From JACQFZ01 sp045810625 (GTDB lineage Bacteria > Pseudomonadota > Gammaproteobacteria > Acidiferrobacterales > Sulfurifustaceae), in the NCBI GenBank assembly GCA_045810625.1, contig JBJMVQ010000024.1:1-35384 (forward strand): 35,384 nt of DNA. Direction: 5' to 3'. The notes under the pieces were generated by a model. It did no database searches and was not told the DNA's origin. It saw nothing but the letters and a program-made list of their open reading frames with translations. The translations under genes and the position numbers were made by a program. How positions within the stretch are numbered: position 1 is the stretch's first letter; each line of letters opens with the position of its first letter. Shown here piece by piece: positions 16,579 to 25,573 of this stretch.

Positions 16579-16879
16579 ATGACGGCGAAGCTCGCTGTCA
16601 AAGTCATCCCCCAAGGCGGCGCGCGACGGAGTCGCGGGCTGGATGGGCGATGTGCTGAAGGTTCGGGTGACGGCCGCACCCGAGCGGGGAAAAGCCAATA
16701 CCGCCGTTCTGGGAATGATCGCGGCCGCCTTGCGCGTCCCGCGCGACAGTGTGCGCTTGATTGCCGGCGCGGCCAGCGAGCGTAAGCTGCTCGAGATTGA
16801 CGGCTTGACCGATGCGGAGCTGCGTGCACGGCTCGGCGAATGCGGAAAGACCGGGCTTACGCGTCATGGTTGTCCTTAA
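16579..16879 (+). pseudogene. DUF167/YggU family gene, frameshifted in a C5 run
   Basis: The family is small (about 100 aa) with no firmly known role. The start frame reads MTAKLAVKVIP, the expected first strand. The remainder, RDGVAGWMGDVLKVRVTAAP and ERGKANTAV onward to the stop at 16879, lies in the next frame. Removing one C from the CCCCC at 16608-16612 gives a continuous 99-aa protein of normal length. It is therefore either a real frameshift, a sequencing or assembly error, or a gene restarting at ATG 16643 without its first strand. Confidence 0.8.
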
Positions 16880-16993
16880 GCACGATTCCTGGACCATTTC
16901 ACGCTGGTGCCTTTGCGCTCGGCACGGCGATGGGTTATTTTCTGCGCGCGCTCGACTAATCCAACGCAGCTTCGCCGCGGGAGACCAAGAAAA

Positions 16994-17674
16994 ATGGAGC
17001 TTGAAGCAATAAGAAAAGCTTACCGCCGTTATGCCCGCCTGTATGACCTTTACTTTGGCGCGGTGTTTCAGCCGGGACGCAAGGCGGTCATTCAACGAAT
17101 GAATTGCCGTCCCGGACAGCACGTGCTCGAAGTAGGTGTGGGTACCGGTCTGTCGCTGCCGCTGTACCCTGACGACGTGAAGGTCACCGGCATCGACATA
17201 TCGCCGGAGATGCTGGAACGGGCGCGCGCCCGGCTCGCTCGTGAAGACGACGGACGCGAGGTCGATCTCCACGTCATGGACGCCGAACGCACGTCGTTTC
17301 CGTCCGACAGCTTCGACATCGTCGTCGCGATGTACGTGGTCTCCGTGGTGCCGCACCCGCGGCGGCTCGTCGATGAAATGCGCCGCGTCTGTAAACCGAA
17401 CGGCGAGATTTTCATCGTGAACCATTTTCATAGTCCCAACCCGATCGTCGGCAAGGCGGAGAGCCTGCTCGCTCCGCTGTCACGTCTCGTTGGTTTTCAT
17501 CCCGATTTTTGTCTGGACACTTTCGTCCGCGAGACCAACCTCGAAGTCATCGACAAGCAACCGGTTAACCTCTTTGGTTACTGGAGCCTGCTGCGCGCGC
17601 GCAACAACAAAGACGCGCGACCGGCCTTTCCGTTCGACGCCAATTCGTACGTGCCGAACCCGGCGCGGCTTTAG
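16994..17674 (+). CDS. Class I methyltransferase, phosphatidylethanolamine N-methyltransferase (PmtA)-like
   Basis: This 226-aa SAM-dependent enzyme has motif I EVGVGTGLSLP (46-56), motif II GIDISPEML and FDIVVAMYVVSVVPHPRRL. The pattern, with Y-x3-Y-DLYFGAVFQPGRK at the N-terminus and IVNHFHSPNP, is that of the Rhodobacter-type PmtA. That enzyme methylates phosphatidylethanolamine towards phosphatidylcholine. The start ATG 16994 is preferred because the family begins just there; an upstream extension in frame looks unrelated. It is convergent with the next methyltransferase. Confidence 0.8.
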   Translation: MELEAIRKAYRRYARLYDLYFGAVFQPGRKAVIQRMNCRPGQHVLEVGVGTGLSLPLYPDDVKVTGIDISPEMLERARARLAREDDGREVDLHVMDAERTSFPSDSFDIVVAMYVVSVVPHPRRLVDEMRRVCKPNGEIFIVNHFHSPNPIVGKAESLLAPLSRLVGFHPDFCLDTFVRETNLEVIDKQPVNLFGYWSLLRARNNKDARPAFPFDANSYVPNPARL

Positions 17675-17740
17675 CTTTTCGTCAGGAACGAACCAGCAGT
17701 ACGCGTACGCGCGTCGCCGCTACCGACATGTGCGCGAAGG

Positions 17741-18514
17741 TTACCGGCGGCGCGCCACGATCAATTGGCCGCCGCCCGGTGCCGGCGCCGCAAGGTCGAT
17801 GCACGCCGCACGTTGCGCGAGCCGGTCGAGCCAGGCCGGCGGCAGGCGGCGCCAGCCCAAGCTGAACAGACGCCGGCGACCGATCCAAACTCGCTGCGCC
17901 AGTTCCAGCGCATCCCAGGCGAGGACGAACTCGCGCCGCAGATAGGGGCGGACCGAAGCGAACGTGAAGCCCGCGCGATCGAGCTCCGCGTGCCAGCGTT
18001 CCAACGGCCAAAGATTGCGATGGTCGTAGTGACCGTTGCGCCAGTCGCGATAACGTTGCCAGGGGACGGCGAGCCAGCGGCTGAATGCGTCCGTGGGCGT
18101 GGTGAAGATCAGCGAGCCGCCGGGACGAAGCAGGCGCGCGCACGCCGTGAGGACCGCCTGCAGATCGGCGACGTGCTCGAGCACCGAGTTGCTCACGATC
18201 GTGCCGACGCTTCCGGGCGCGAGCGTGAGCGCTTCGATCGGCTTCGCTTCGAGCCGTCCATACAGGGCACGGGGCGAAGCGCGGGCGATCGCGTCCGCGC
18301 TCGGATCGACGCCGATATCGACTCGCGGCAGCACGTACGACATCACCAGACCGTCGCCGCAGCCGAGATCGAGCACCGGGCGCTTGTATGTCTGCGTGCG
18401 CAGCGCGGCAATTTCCGCGGCGCGCCAGAATCCGAGCGACGGCCCGAGCTGATCGAACAGCGCGCGGAAGTCGTTTGCGCCGAGGCGCAATGCGCCGGCA
18501 GCCTTCGTCGTCAT
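17741..18514 (-). CDS. Class I SAM-dependent methyltransferase, substrate unknown
   Basis: This 257-aa protein has a Rossmann methyltransferase core. Motif I is VLDLGCGDG (47-55), an acidic residue at the end of strand 2 appears in IGVDPSADA, and SNSVLEHVADLQAVL plus LLRPGGSLIFTTPT are the later motifs. The C-terminal third (YRDWRNGHYDHRNLW onward) is like that of methyltransferases found with glycan or lipid genes, but I cannot assign a substrate. It runs convergent to the PmtA-like gene, 66 bp apart. Confidence 0.85.
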   Translation of the reverse strand: MTTKAAGALRLGANDFRALFDQLGPSLGFWRAAEIAALRTQTYKRPVLDLGCGDGLVMSYVLPRVDIGVDPSADAIARASPRALYGRLEAKPIEALTLAPGSVGTIVSNSVLEHVADLQAVLTACARLLRPGGSLIFTTPTDAFSRWLAVPWQRYRDWRNGHYDHRNLWPLERWHAELDRAGFTFASVRPYLRREFVLAWDALELAQRVWIGRRRLFSLGWRRLPPAWLDRLAQRAACIDLAAPAPGGGQLIVARRR

Positions 18515-18618
18515 GCGGCGCTATTTAATGGCCGGCCGGGCGGCCGCGCAAACAGGTGTTTCCACGATTGGCGGGAGCGTCGAGACGGAGTAACTGATGG
18601 TTTAGGTATGACTGCTCT

Positions 18619-18708
18619 ACCGCGGAGGACACAGAGGGCGCAGAGGAAATCAAGCGGAATAAAATGAAGACCTCTGCGTTCCTCCGCGTCCTCTGCCGTG
18701 AAAATTAA
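18619..18708. repeat. GACGCnRAG repeat, inverted pair
   Basis: The left arm, ACCGCGGAGGACACAGAGGG and the bases after it (18619-18647), faces the right arm CCTCTGCGTTCCTCCGCGTC onward (18671-18708), which ends in the usual TGAAAATTA flank. They can form a long imperfect hairpin. It sits between the methyltransferase (minus) and the udgX-like gene (plus), in their divergent promoter region. Confidence 0.85.
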
Positions 18709-18732
18709 TATTCGAGAGTATCTAGAACGTCG

Positions 18733-19422
18733 ATGGCAAACCGATCCCCGCGCGTGAGAATTGAAAACGGCCGATCGAAACCGCACGCCGGCGAAGCGGC
18801 GGCGCGTTCGGCCGCGGATTTTCTTCCTGCGCGACTGAGTCTTCCGGCGCTTCGTACGGCGGCAGCGGAGTGCCGTGGTTGCGATCTTTATCGCAACGCG
18901 ACGCAAACCGTGTTCGGCGAAGGTCCGCGGGAAGCCGCGGTGATGGTCGTCGGCGAGCAGCCCGGCGATCAGGAAGATCGTAAAGGACACCCGTTCGTCG
19001 GACCGGCCGGCCGGGTGCTCGATCGCGCCCTCGACGAAGCAGGGCTGCCGCGCGCAGACGTTTACGTCACCAACGCAGTGAAGCACTTCAAGTGGATCGC
19101 GCGCGGCAAGCGCCGCCTGCATCAGAAGCCGCGCGAGGGCGAGATCGACGCATGCAATCCGTGGCTCGCCGCAGAGCTTCGCGTGGTCAAGCCGCAAGTG
19201 TTGGTGTGTTTGGGGACGACGGCGGCACGCGCCGCGTTCGGCCGAAACGTCCGGCTAAAAGACTATCGAGGCACGATCACGGCGACGCCGCTCGCATCGC
19301 GTACGCTCGTGACGATTCACCCGTCGGCGATATTGCGGCTGATCCAGGAGTCCGAGCGGGCGGCGGAGTATGCGCGCTTCGTAGAGGATCTCAAACACGT
19401 GGCGTCGGCGATCCGACGGTAG
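18733..19422 (+). CDS. UdgX-like uracil-DNA glycosylase
   Basis: This 229-aa protein belongs to the iron-sulphur (family 4/5-type) uracil-DNA glycosylases. Cys47-x2-Cys50 and Cys141 are likely cluster ligands. GEQPGDQED (74-82) with GHPFVGPAGRVLD and VTNAVKHFKW are family motifs, and IHPSAILR is the C-terminal one. Residues 126-130 read KRRLH, the position of the KRRIH loop that defines UdgX. In mycobacterial UdgX the histidine forms a covalent bond with the abasic sugar after uracil excision; His130 would be the counterpart. It is a lone gene next to a dispersed repeat. Confidence 0.85.
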   Translation: MANRSPRVRIENGRSKPHAGEAAARSAADFLPARLSLPALRTAAAECRGCDLYRNATQTVFGEGPREAAVMVVGEQPGDQEDRKGHPFVGPAGRVLDRALDEAGLPRADVYVTNAVKHFKWIARGKRRLHQKPREGEIDACNPWLAAELRVVKPQVLVCLGTTAARAAFGRNVRLKDYRGTITATPLASRTLVTIHPSAILRLIQESERAAEYARFVEDLKHVASAIRR

Positions 19423-19465
19423 CACGCGTGTTGAGTAGACGCGCGCATGCGGTTGCGTCACGCGA

Positions 19466-20341
19466 TCAGTCCGGCATCCGGTGTGCGATCCACCGTTCGA
19501 TCGACTCCCGCACCTGTTCGGGCCGTTCGGTGAGCGGCCAGTGGTAGGCATCGACCGATTCGTAGTCGACATTCGGCGCTTCGCGTAGTAGCTGCATCGT
19601 CTTGTCTGGGTCCGTGTACGTCACGCTGCGCGACAGCAGCACCAGCATCGGGGCGGCGACTTCAGACGGCGCGGGAAGCGGGCGCATCATTTCCGCGACT
19701 TCTTTCAGATAGTGCGCCGTCGGAAAGAAGCGCAAATCCTCCCAGGGCGACGAATAGCGCTGCACGAAGGCGCTCGCGTTACCGCTATTGATCAGCTCGA
19801 GGCGTACCTGATCATCCAGCGCCCGCAGGTCGCGTCGCGGTAACTGCCGGCGATAGATTCCCATGGCGTTGAGCAGACGAATCAGGGCGACGCCGGCATT
19901 CAGCAGCGGGCGCATCCGTTGCAGCCATCGCGGGCGCGGCCGCAACGCTTGCGAGAACAGCGGATCGATGAGCACAACCGCGCGGACGCGGCCCGGGAAG
20001 TGCGCGGCGAAGTAAAGCGCGAGATGCGCGCCGAGACTGTGCCCGATCAACACGGCGCGATCGCAGCCTTCGGCGTCGAGCAGCTCGACGAGGTCCCGAC
20101 TCCACACCTCCATGCCGATGCGGCTGCGCGTCAGCGATTCGCCGTGCCCGCGCAGGTCCAGCCGCAATACGTCCCAGTCATTCTTGAGCGTCGTGTGTTC
20201 GACGAACTCCGACCAGCGCGTGAGATTGCTGGCCATGCCGTGCAGCAGCACGATAACGCCTCGGCTTCGGCGGCCGGCGCGCGATGTGCGGGAATAGAGA
20301 GCGGCTCCGTCCGCCATGGAGTGGATTTTGGCGGTTTCCAT
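19466..20341 (-). CDS. Alpha/beta hydrolase
   Basis: This protein of 291 aa from ATG 20341 has the serine-hydrolase fold: the oxyanion motif VIVLLHGMASN, the nucleophile elbow GHSLG with Ser102, and the likely catalytic His267 in DAYHWPL. LRLDLRGHGES is typical of the fold. The substrate is unknown. The start is uncertain: an ATG at 20449 would add a basic, Pro/Ser-rich 36-residue extension, and neither start has a strong ribosome site. It is convergent with the udgX-like gene and divergent from hrpB. Confidence 0.85.
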   Translation of the reverse strand: METAKIHSMADGAALYSRTSRAGRRSRGVIVLLHGMASNLTRWSEFVEHTTLKNDWDVLRLDLRGHGESLTRSRIGMEVWSRDLVELLDAEGCDRAVLIGHSLGAHLALYFAAHFPGRVRAVVLIDPLFSQALRPRPRWLQRMRPLLNAGVALIRLLNAMGIYRRQLPRRDLRALDDQVRLELINSGNASAFVQRYSSPWEDLRFFPTAHYLKEVAEMMRPLPAPSEVAAPMLVLLSRSVTYTDPDKTMQLLREAPNVDYESVDAYHWPLTERPEQVRESIERWIAHRMPD

Positions 20342-20581
20342 TTGGCTCGATCGGTGGGTACGCCGGGCGCTGCCGCGGGGCGGCTTGTTCGGCGGAGCGA
20401 GGGGTGGAGAGGCGCTCGTGCGTACCGGTTGCTTCGTTTTCCACAGCATACTCGATTCGCGACGCTTCTCAAAAGTACAACGTCGGTCGCCGGATGCTAA
20501 AATCCCGAGCACTAGTGTACCGAGCAGCAGTGTATCGGCCTTCGCGCCAGCCCACTCTCTCACCCCCTATTTCAAGATTTG

Positions 20582-23083
20582 ATGAATCAGCTGCCGATCA
20601 ACGACGTTCTGCCGGAGCTGCAGCGCGTTCTGCAGGAGCACCCGCGCGCCGTTCTGCAAGCGCCGCCGGGAGCGGGCAAGACCACGCTGGTGCCGCCTGC
20701 GCTGCTCGATGCGCCGTGGCTCGCCGGTCGCCGGATCGTATTGCTCGAGCCGCGCCGGCTCGCCGCGCGTGCCGCCGCAGCGCGTATGGCCGAGCACTAT
20801 CGCGAAGCGGTGGGTGCAACCGTCGGTTACCGCATCCGGTTCGACGCAAAGGTGTCCGCCCGCACGCGCATCGAAGTCGTGACCGAGGGTGTGCTGACGC
20901 GGCGCCTGCAGTCCGATCCGGCGCTCGACGGCGTCGGCCTCGTGATCTTCGACGAGTTCCATGAGCGTCATCTCGAGACCGATCTTGCGCTCGCGCTCGT
21001 GTGCGATGCGCAGCGCTTGCTGCGCCCGGACTTGCGGATGTTGGTGATGTCGGCGACGCTCGACGGTCAGGCCGTCGCTCGTTTGCTCGATGCACCGCTG
21101 ATCGAAGCACACGGTCGCGCGTATCCCGTCGAATTGCGTTATGTGGCGCGCGAGACCGACGCGCCGCTCGCTGCGCGAGCCGCGGCCGCGGTGCGTACGG
21201 CGCTCGCCGACGACCAAGGCGATATTCTCGCGTTCTTGCCGGGAGGCGGGGAGATTCGCAGCGCCGCGCGACTGCTCGACGATCTGCGAAGCAGCGCGGA
21301 TGTTTATCCTCTCTACGGCGACCTGCCCTGGGAGCAGCAGGACAGGGCGCTGCGACCCGGGCCGCGGCGGAAGGTGGTGCTGGCGACGCCGATCGCCGAG
21401 TCGAGCCTGACGATCGAAGGCGTGCGTATCGTCGTCGACGGCGGCTACGCCCGCGTGCCGCAGTTCGACCCGGCAAGTGGTCTGACGCGGCTCGCCACCG
21501 TGCGGGTTGCGCGCGCGTCGGCGGATCAGCGCGCCGGGCGCGCCGGCCGGCTCGGTCCCGGCGTTTGCTACCGGCTCTGGACGGACAGCGTACAGCGCGG
21601 TTTGCTCGCGCAGCCATTGCCCGAAATAAAGACCGCCGATCTCGCCGGGCTCGCGCTCGATCTGGCTCTCTGGGGTGTCGACGATCCGGCGTCGCTCACC
21701 TGGCTCGATCCGCCGCCGGCCGCCGCTTTCGCGCAAGCACGTGCGTTGTTGCGTGATCTCGGCGCGCTGGACGCGTCCCATCGCATTACGCCGCTCGGAC
21801 GCGACATGACGCAGCTTCCGATGCATCCGCGCCTCGCGCACTTGATTCGCCTCGGCGAGCGCCGCGGCGCGCCCGGCATGGCCTGCGACATCGCAGCGCT
21901 CCTGAGCGAGCGCGACGTGTACGCCGGACAGCAGCGCGACACCGTGGACATCGGCGCGCGGCTGGACGCGCTCGCGGCATTCCGGTCCGGCGGCCGAGGC
22001 GCAGTGCGCGCCGCCGGCGCCGATCCCGAGGCGTGCGCACGCGTCGATCGTGCGGCGGGCCAATGGCGTCGCATGGTGAAGGCGGCCACCAGGGATCAAG
22101 CCGCGGTCGAGCCCGGCGTTCTGCTTGCGGCGGCCTATCCCGATCGCGTCGCTGCGCAGCGCCGCGCGAACGAGACGAGCTATGTGCTCGCCAGCGGTCG
22201 CGGCGCGCGGCTGCCGGTATACGAAGCGAAATTGCGCACGTCCTATGTGGTCGCGGCGCATCTCGATGCGGGCAGCGGCGAAGGCGTCATTCATCTGGCG
22301 GCGTCCATCCGCTTGGATGAGTTGCGCGACGCGCTGGCGGAGCGGATCACGACAACCGACGTCGTGCGCTGGGACGATCAGACGGAATCGGTCATCGCAC
22401 GTCGCGAAGAGCGGTTGGGCGAGATCGTGCTGAGCGCGCAAACGCCGGACCCGCTGCCGGCGGACGAGATGCGGGCGGCGATGCTCGAAGGCGTGCGTCG
22501 TCGCGGCGTCGCGGCGCTTGCGTGGACGGCCGAAGCGCGCGCGTGGCAGGCGCGCGTGCTGTCGGTGCGCGCGTGGTTGCCGGAAGAGAACTGGCCGGAT
22601 GTCTCCGACGCCGCGCTCGCGGACACTCTCGAACAGTGGCTCGGTCTGCATCTCGACGGCTGTACGCGCCGGGAGCATTTGCGCAACCTCGACCTCGCCG
22701 CGATCCTGCGGCTGCAACTCGACGCGCGGCAGGCACGGCGACTGAATGAAGCGGCGCCGACGCACTTCCAGGTGCCGAGTGGCTCGCGCGTTCCGATTGA
22801 ATATCGACCGGGCGAAGCGCCGGTCCTCGCCGTCAAGCTGCAGGAAATGTTCGGGCTTGCCGACACACCGCGCGTCGGCCTCGGACGCGTGCCGGTGTTG
22901 CTGCATCTGCTGTCGCCGGCGCGCCGGCCGATTCAAGTGACGCAGGATCTGCGCGGGTTCTGGGAGCGGACCTATGCCGACGTGCGCAAGGAGCTGAAAG
23001 GTCGCTATCCGAAGCATCCGTGGCCGGACGATCCCTGGAGCGCGACGCCGACCGCGCGCACGGTGCGAAAGCCCGGCCGGTGA
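20582..23083 (+). CDS. hrpB: ATP-dependent helicase HrpB
   Basis: This 833-aa DEAH-type superfamily 2 helicase has Walker A APPGAGKTT (27-35), motif II DEFHERH (124-130), motif III SAT (157-159), and later LPGGGEIR, YGDLPWEQQDRAL and the RAGRAGRLGPGVCYRLW motif VI. The long C-terminal part ending in a proline/lysine-rich tail is characteristic of HrpB. Its cellular role is poorly defined; in E. coli it affects envelope-related phenotypes. The ATG at 20582 is preferred over the TTG one codon earlier. A very long open frame on the other strand is a shadow of this gene. Confidence 0.95.
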   Translation: MNQLPINDVLPELQRVLQEHPRAVLQAPPGAGKTTLVPPALLDAPWLAGRRIVLLEPRRLAARAAAARMAEHYREAVGATVGYRIRFDAKVSARTRIEVVTEGVLTRRLQSDPALDGVGLVIFDEFHERHLETDLALALVCDAQRLLRPDLRMLVMSATLDGQAVARLLDAPLIEAHGRAYPVELRYVARETDAPLAARAAAAVRTALADDQGDILAFLPGGGEIRSAARLLDDLRSSADVYPLYGDLPWEQQDRALRPGPRRKVVLATPIAESSLTIEGVRIVVDGGYARVPQFDPASGLTRLATVRVARASADQRAGRAGRLGPGVCYRLWTDSVQRGLLAQPLPEIKTADLAGLALDLALWGVDDPASLTWLDPPPAAAFAQARALLRDLGALDASHRITPLGRDMTQLPMHPRLAHLIRLGERRGAPGMACDIAALLSERDVYAGQQRDTVDIGARLDALAAFRSGGRGAVRAAGADPEACARVDRAAGQWRRMVKAATRDQAAVEPGVLLAAAYPDRVAAQRRANETSYVLASGRGARLPVYEAKLRTSYVVAAHLDAGSGEGVIHLAASIRLDELRDALAERITTTDVVRWDDQTESVIARREERLGEIVLSAQTPDPLPADEMRAAMLEGVRRRGVAALAWTAEARAWQARVLSVRAWLPEENWPDVSDAALADTLEQWLGLHLDGCTRREHLRNLDLAAILRLQLDARQARRLNEAAPTHFQVPSGSRVPIEYRPGEAPVLAVKLQEMFGLADTPRVGLGRVPVLLHLLSPARRPIQVTQDLRGFWERTYADVRKELKGRYPKHPWPDDPWSATPTARTVRKPGR

Positions 23084-23098
23084 CGCGCTCACCCGGCC
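23075..23098. other. Hairpin across the convergent hrpB/yheT-like stops
   Basis: GGCCGGTGA (23075-23083) pairs with TCACCCGGCC (23089-23098), with one bulged C and a 5-nt loop. Both stop codons lie inside the stem. No T-run follows on either strand. It could slow convergent transcription but is not a textbook terminator. Confidence 0.6.
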
Positions 23099-24114
23099 AT
23101 GAGCGTCTGGGTTGCGCGCAGCGTACGTGCGGGCACACGGCGCACGCGCAGATGCGGCTCGAGGAATTCCGGAACACGCTCCTCTAAGAAATAACGCGGG
23201 CGCCACGGCCAGCGACCGCCGACAAAACCGACATGGCCGCCATGACGATGCGCTTCCAGCGTAACGCAGGCGGGAAGCTCGTGCGCCTGGGGAATCACAT
23301 CCGGCGGCATGAACGGATCGTCCTCCGCCTGAATGATCAGCGTCTGCACGCGAATGTGGCGCAAGTAAGGACGCGCACTGCTCGTCGCGTAGTACTGCGC
23401 CGCGTTGCGAAAACCGTGCAGCGGCGCGGTCACGTAGTCGTCGAAATCGCGCAACCGCCGCAGCCGCGAAAAATTTCCGACCGTATCGGGGAACTTCACA
23501 ACACGTCGCTTTTGCTCGAACGCGACGCGCAGCGAGCGCAGCATGTCCCATTGATACAACCGCGAAACGCCGGTTTCGAGCTTGTCCATCACCCGATCGA
23601 GCACGAACGGCACGGAGATCGCGACGGCGGCCACGAGCGGCGAACGCGCGCCCGTCTCTCCGAGCCACTTGAGCAGCACATTGCCGCCGAGCGAAACGCC
23701 GACGGCGGCGAGTGCGGTGCGCGGCTCGCGTTGCTTCAGCCATTCGGCCACGTACCCGACGTCGCCCGTTTCGCCGCAGTGAAAGCTGCGTGGGAGCCGA
23801 TTCGGTTCGCCGCTGCATCCGCGAAAGTGCATCACGGCGGCACGCCAGCCGCAGTGATCGAGCGCGTGCGCGAGGCCCGCGACGTAGCACGAGCGCGACG
23901 AGCCCTGCAGCCCGGGCAACAAGAGCACGATGGGTCCGTCCGAGTTCGGCGTCCAGTCGAGGTCGACGAAGTCACCGTCGGGCAGATCGATGCGCTCGCG
24001 CCGCCAGCGCAGGGACGGCGGCGTACGCAGTCGATTGGGGAGAATGGTTTGCAGATGCGGATTGCGACACCACCAGGCGGGTACGAATGGACTGTAAGAA
24101 AGATTCGAAGCCAC
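23089..24114 (-). CDS. YheT-family alpha/beta hydrolase, paralogue 1
   Basis: This 341-aa hydrolase of the YheT (UPF0017) group has PAWWCRNPHLQTILPN at the N-terminus, VHFRGCSGEPNR-type sequence (here VMHFRGCSGEPNR), the nucleophile motif GVSLGGNVLLKWLGE, the acid region EDDPFMPPDVIP and the His region GGHVGF. The oxyanion motif reads LLLPGLQGSS where the neighbour has LLLHGLQGSS. Start GTG 24114 has AAGAG upstream; a TTG at 24156 is possible. The substrate is unknown. It ends 5 bases from hrpB, convergent. Confidence 0.88.
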   Translation of the reverse strand: MASNLSYSPFVPAWWCRNPHLQTILPNRLRTPPSLRWRRERIDLPDGDFVDLDWTPNSDGPIVLLLPGLQGSSRSCYVAGLAHALDHCGWRAAVMHFRGCSGEPNRLPRSFHCGETGDVGYVAEWLKQREPRTALAAVGVSLGGNVLLKWLGETGARSPLVAAVAISVPFVLDRVMDKLETGVSRLYQWDMLRSLRVAFEQKRRVVKFPDTVGNFSRLRRLRDFDDYVTAPLHGFRNAAQYYATSSARPYLRHIRVQTLIIQAEDDPFMPPDVIPQAHELPACVTLEAHRHGGHVGFVGGRWPWRPRYFLEERVPEFLEPHLRVRRVPARTLRATQTLMAG

Positions 24115-24384
24115 GGCTCTTATAGTTCTCGAAACAGGTGTTATTGTGGATGACAACGCTTTGCATCTTAGCGGGCGGGGCGAATACGAAAATTAGGAAG
24201 TGACCCGAACAGCGTCCGGTTGTCTCCTGATGGTTGCAAAGCGACACAAGCAGTGGGCGCGACGTCAGGTTGCGCGAGAGGTAAGAAGCCCAGGCGTTCG
24301 GATTTATTCGTGTTTTATGGCGCACGCCGTCCGATGACTGCGCTTATCGCGACGAACGTCGCAACGTCGTCGGGCGGTGAATGA

Positions 24385-25392
24385 CTATCCGACGGTTTCC
24401 GCTTGCGCGGAAGCGCTCGTGGCCGGCGCGGTGCGTGAACTCAGATACGTACGAAGAAATTCCGGCACCCGCTCCTCGAGGAAGTAGCGCGGGCGCCACG
24501 GCCAGCGGCCGCCGAGGAAGCCGACGTGCCCGCCGTGCGGGTAGACTTCGAGCGTGACGCAAGGCGCCAGCTCGTGCGGTTGCGGAATCACGTCCGGCGT
24601 CATGAACGGATCGTCGCGCGCCTGAATCAGCAGCGCCGGCACGCGAATACCGCGCAAATACTGGCGCGAGCTGCACTGCTCGTAGTAATGCGTGGAGTCG
24701 CGAAAGCCGTGCAGCGGCGCGGTGACGTGGTCGTCGAAGTGACGCAAACACTTGAAGCGTCGCACGCTCGCCACCGGATGCGGCAACGTCACGGTCCGGC
24801 GCTTTTCGTTCAGGGCACGGGTGAGCGAATAGAGCAGCTCCCATTGGTAAATGCGCGCGAAGCCGGTCTCCAGTCGATCGGCGGCGCGCGCGAGCAGGAA
24901 CGGTACGGAAATTGCGACGCCGGCGACAAGGGGCGACCTCTCAGCGCTCTCGCCGAGCCATTTGAGCAGTACGTTGCCGCCGAGGGAAACGCCGACCGCC
25001 GCGAGCGGCGTCGACGGTTCGCGCTGTTTCAACAGCCGCGCGACGTGCGCGATATCGCCGGTTTCGCCGGAGTGATAGCTGCGCGGCAGGCGGTTCGGTT
25101 CGCCGCTGCAGCCGCGAAAATGAACGACGGCCGCGCGCCAGCCGTTGCGTGCGAACGCATGTGCGAGGCGCACGGCATAATGCGAACGCGACGAACCCTG
25201 CAGCCCGTGCAACAGCAGCACGATCGGGCCTTCATCGGCGAGTGTCCAGTCGATATCGACGAAGTCCCCGTCGGGCAGATCGATGCGTTCGCGCCGAAAT
25301 TCGAGGGCAGGGCGCGGCAGCAGCCGATTGGGGACGATCGTTTGAAGATGGGTGTTACGACACCACCACGCAGGTTCAAATGCGGTACTCAC
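24385..25392 (-). CDS. YheT-family alpha/beta hydrolase, paralogue 2
   Basis: This 335-aa tandem relative of the previous gene matches it along its whole length: PAWWCRNTHLQTIVPNRL, RRERIDLPDGDFVD, HGLQGSSRSHY, VHFRGCSGEPNRLPRS, GVSLGGNVLLKWLGE, QARDDPFMTPDVIP and GGHVGFLGGRWPWRPRYFLE. The canonical HG oxyanion motif is intact here. The two are clearly an old tandem duplication, separated by 270 bp of non-coding DNA in which I see nothing specific. The start is GTG 25392. Confidence 0.9.
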   Translation of the reverse strand: MSTAFEPAWWCRNTHLQTIVPNRLLPRPALEFRRERIDLPDGDFVDIDWTLADEGPIVLLLHGLQGSSRSHYAVRLAHAFARNGWRAAVVHFRGCSGEPNRLPRSYHSGETGDIAHVARLLKQREPSTPLAAVGVSLGGNVLLKWLGESAERSPLVAGVAISVPFLLARAADRLETGFARIYQWELLYSLTRALNEKRRTVTLPHPVASVRRFKCLRHFDDHVTAPLHGFRDSTHYYEQCSSRQYLRGIRVPALLIQARDDPFMTPDVIPQPHELAPCVTLEVYPHGGHVGFLGGRWPWRPRYFLEERVPEFLRTYLSSRTAPATSASAQAETVG

Positions 25393-25478
25393 GCTCCCAT
25401 GTTACCCGCAGGTCGCGGGCATGGGAATCGGCCATTCGGCTACGCCAATCTAAGGGAGGTCTGAAATATTCGGTTTAA

Positions 25479-25566
25479 TCGCAAAGTACGCGAAGGACGC
25501 AAAGGAAAGGAACTTGAAGAATCAGAACAAAAAAATCGTTGCGTCCTTGGTGCGTTCTTAGCGGTT
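25479..25566. repeat. GACGCnRAG repeat, inverted pair
   Basis: The left arm TCGCAAAGTACGCGAAGGAC onward (25479-25510) opposes the right arm GTTGCGTCCTTGGTGCGTTC onward (25538-25566). The centre is AT-rich, with a run of seven A. It ends 8 bases beyond the stop codon of the REC-GGDEF gene, where it could act as a transcript end. Confidence 0.85.
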
Positions 25567-25573
25567 GGACAAA

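Noticed and set aside
20567..23890. 1107-codon open frame on the minus strand opposite hrpB
   Set aside because: It is a GC-driven shadow: low-complexity Arg/Ala-rich translation with no domain, and it lies over the well-conserved HrpB and the yheT-like gene.
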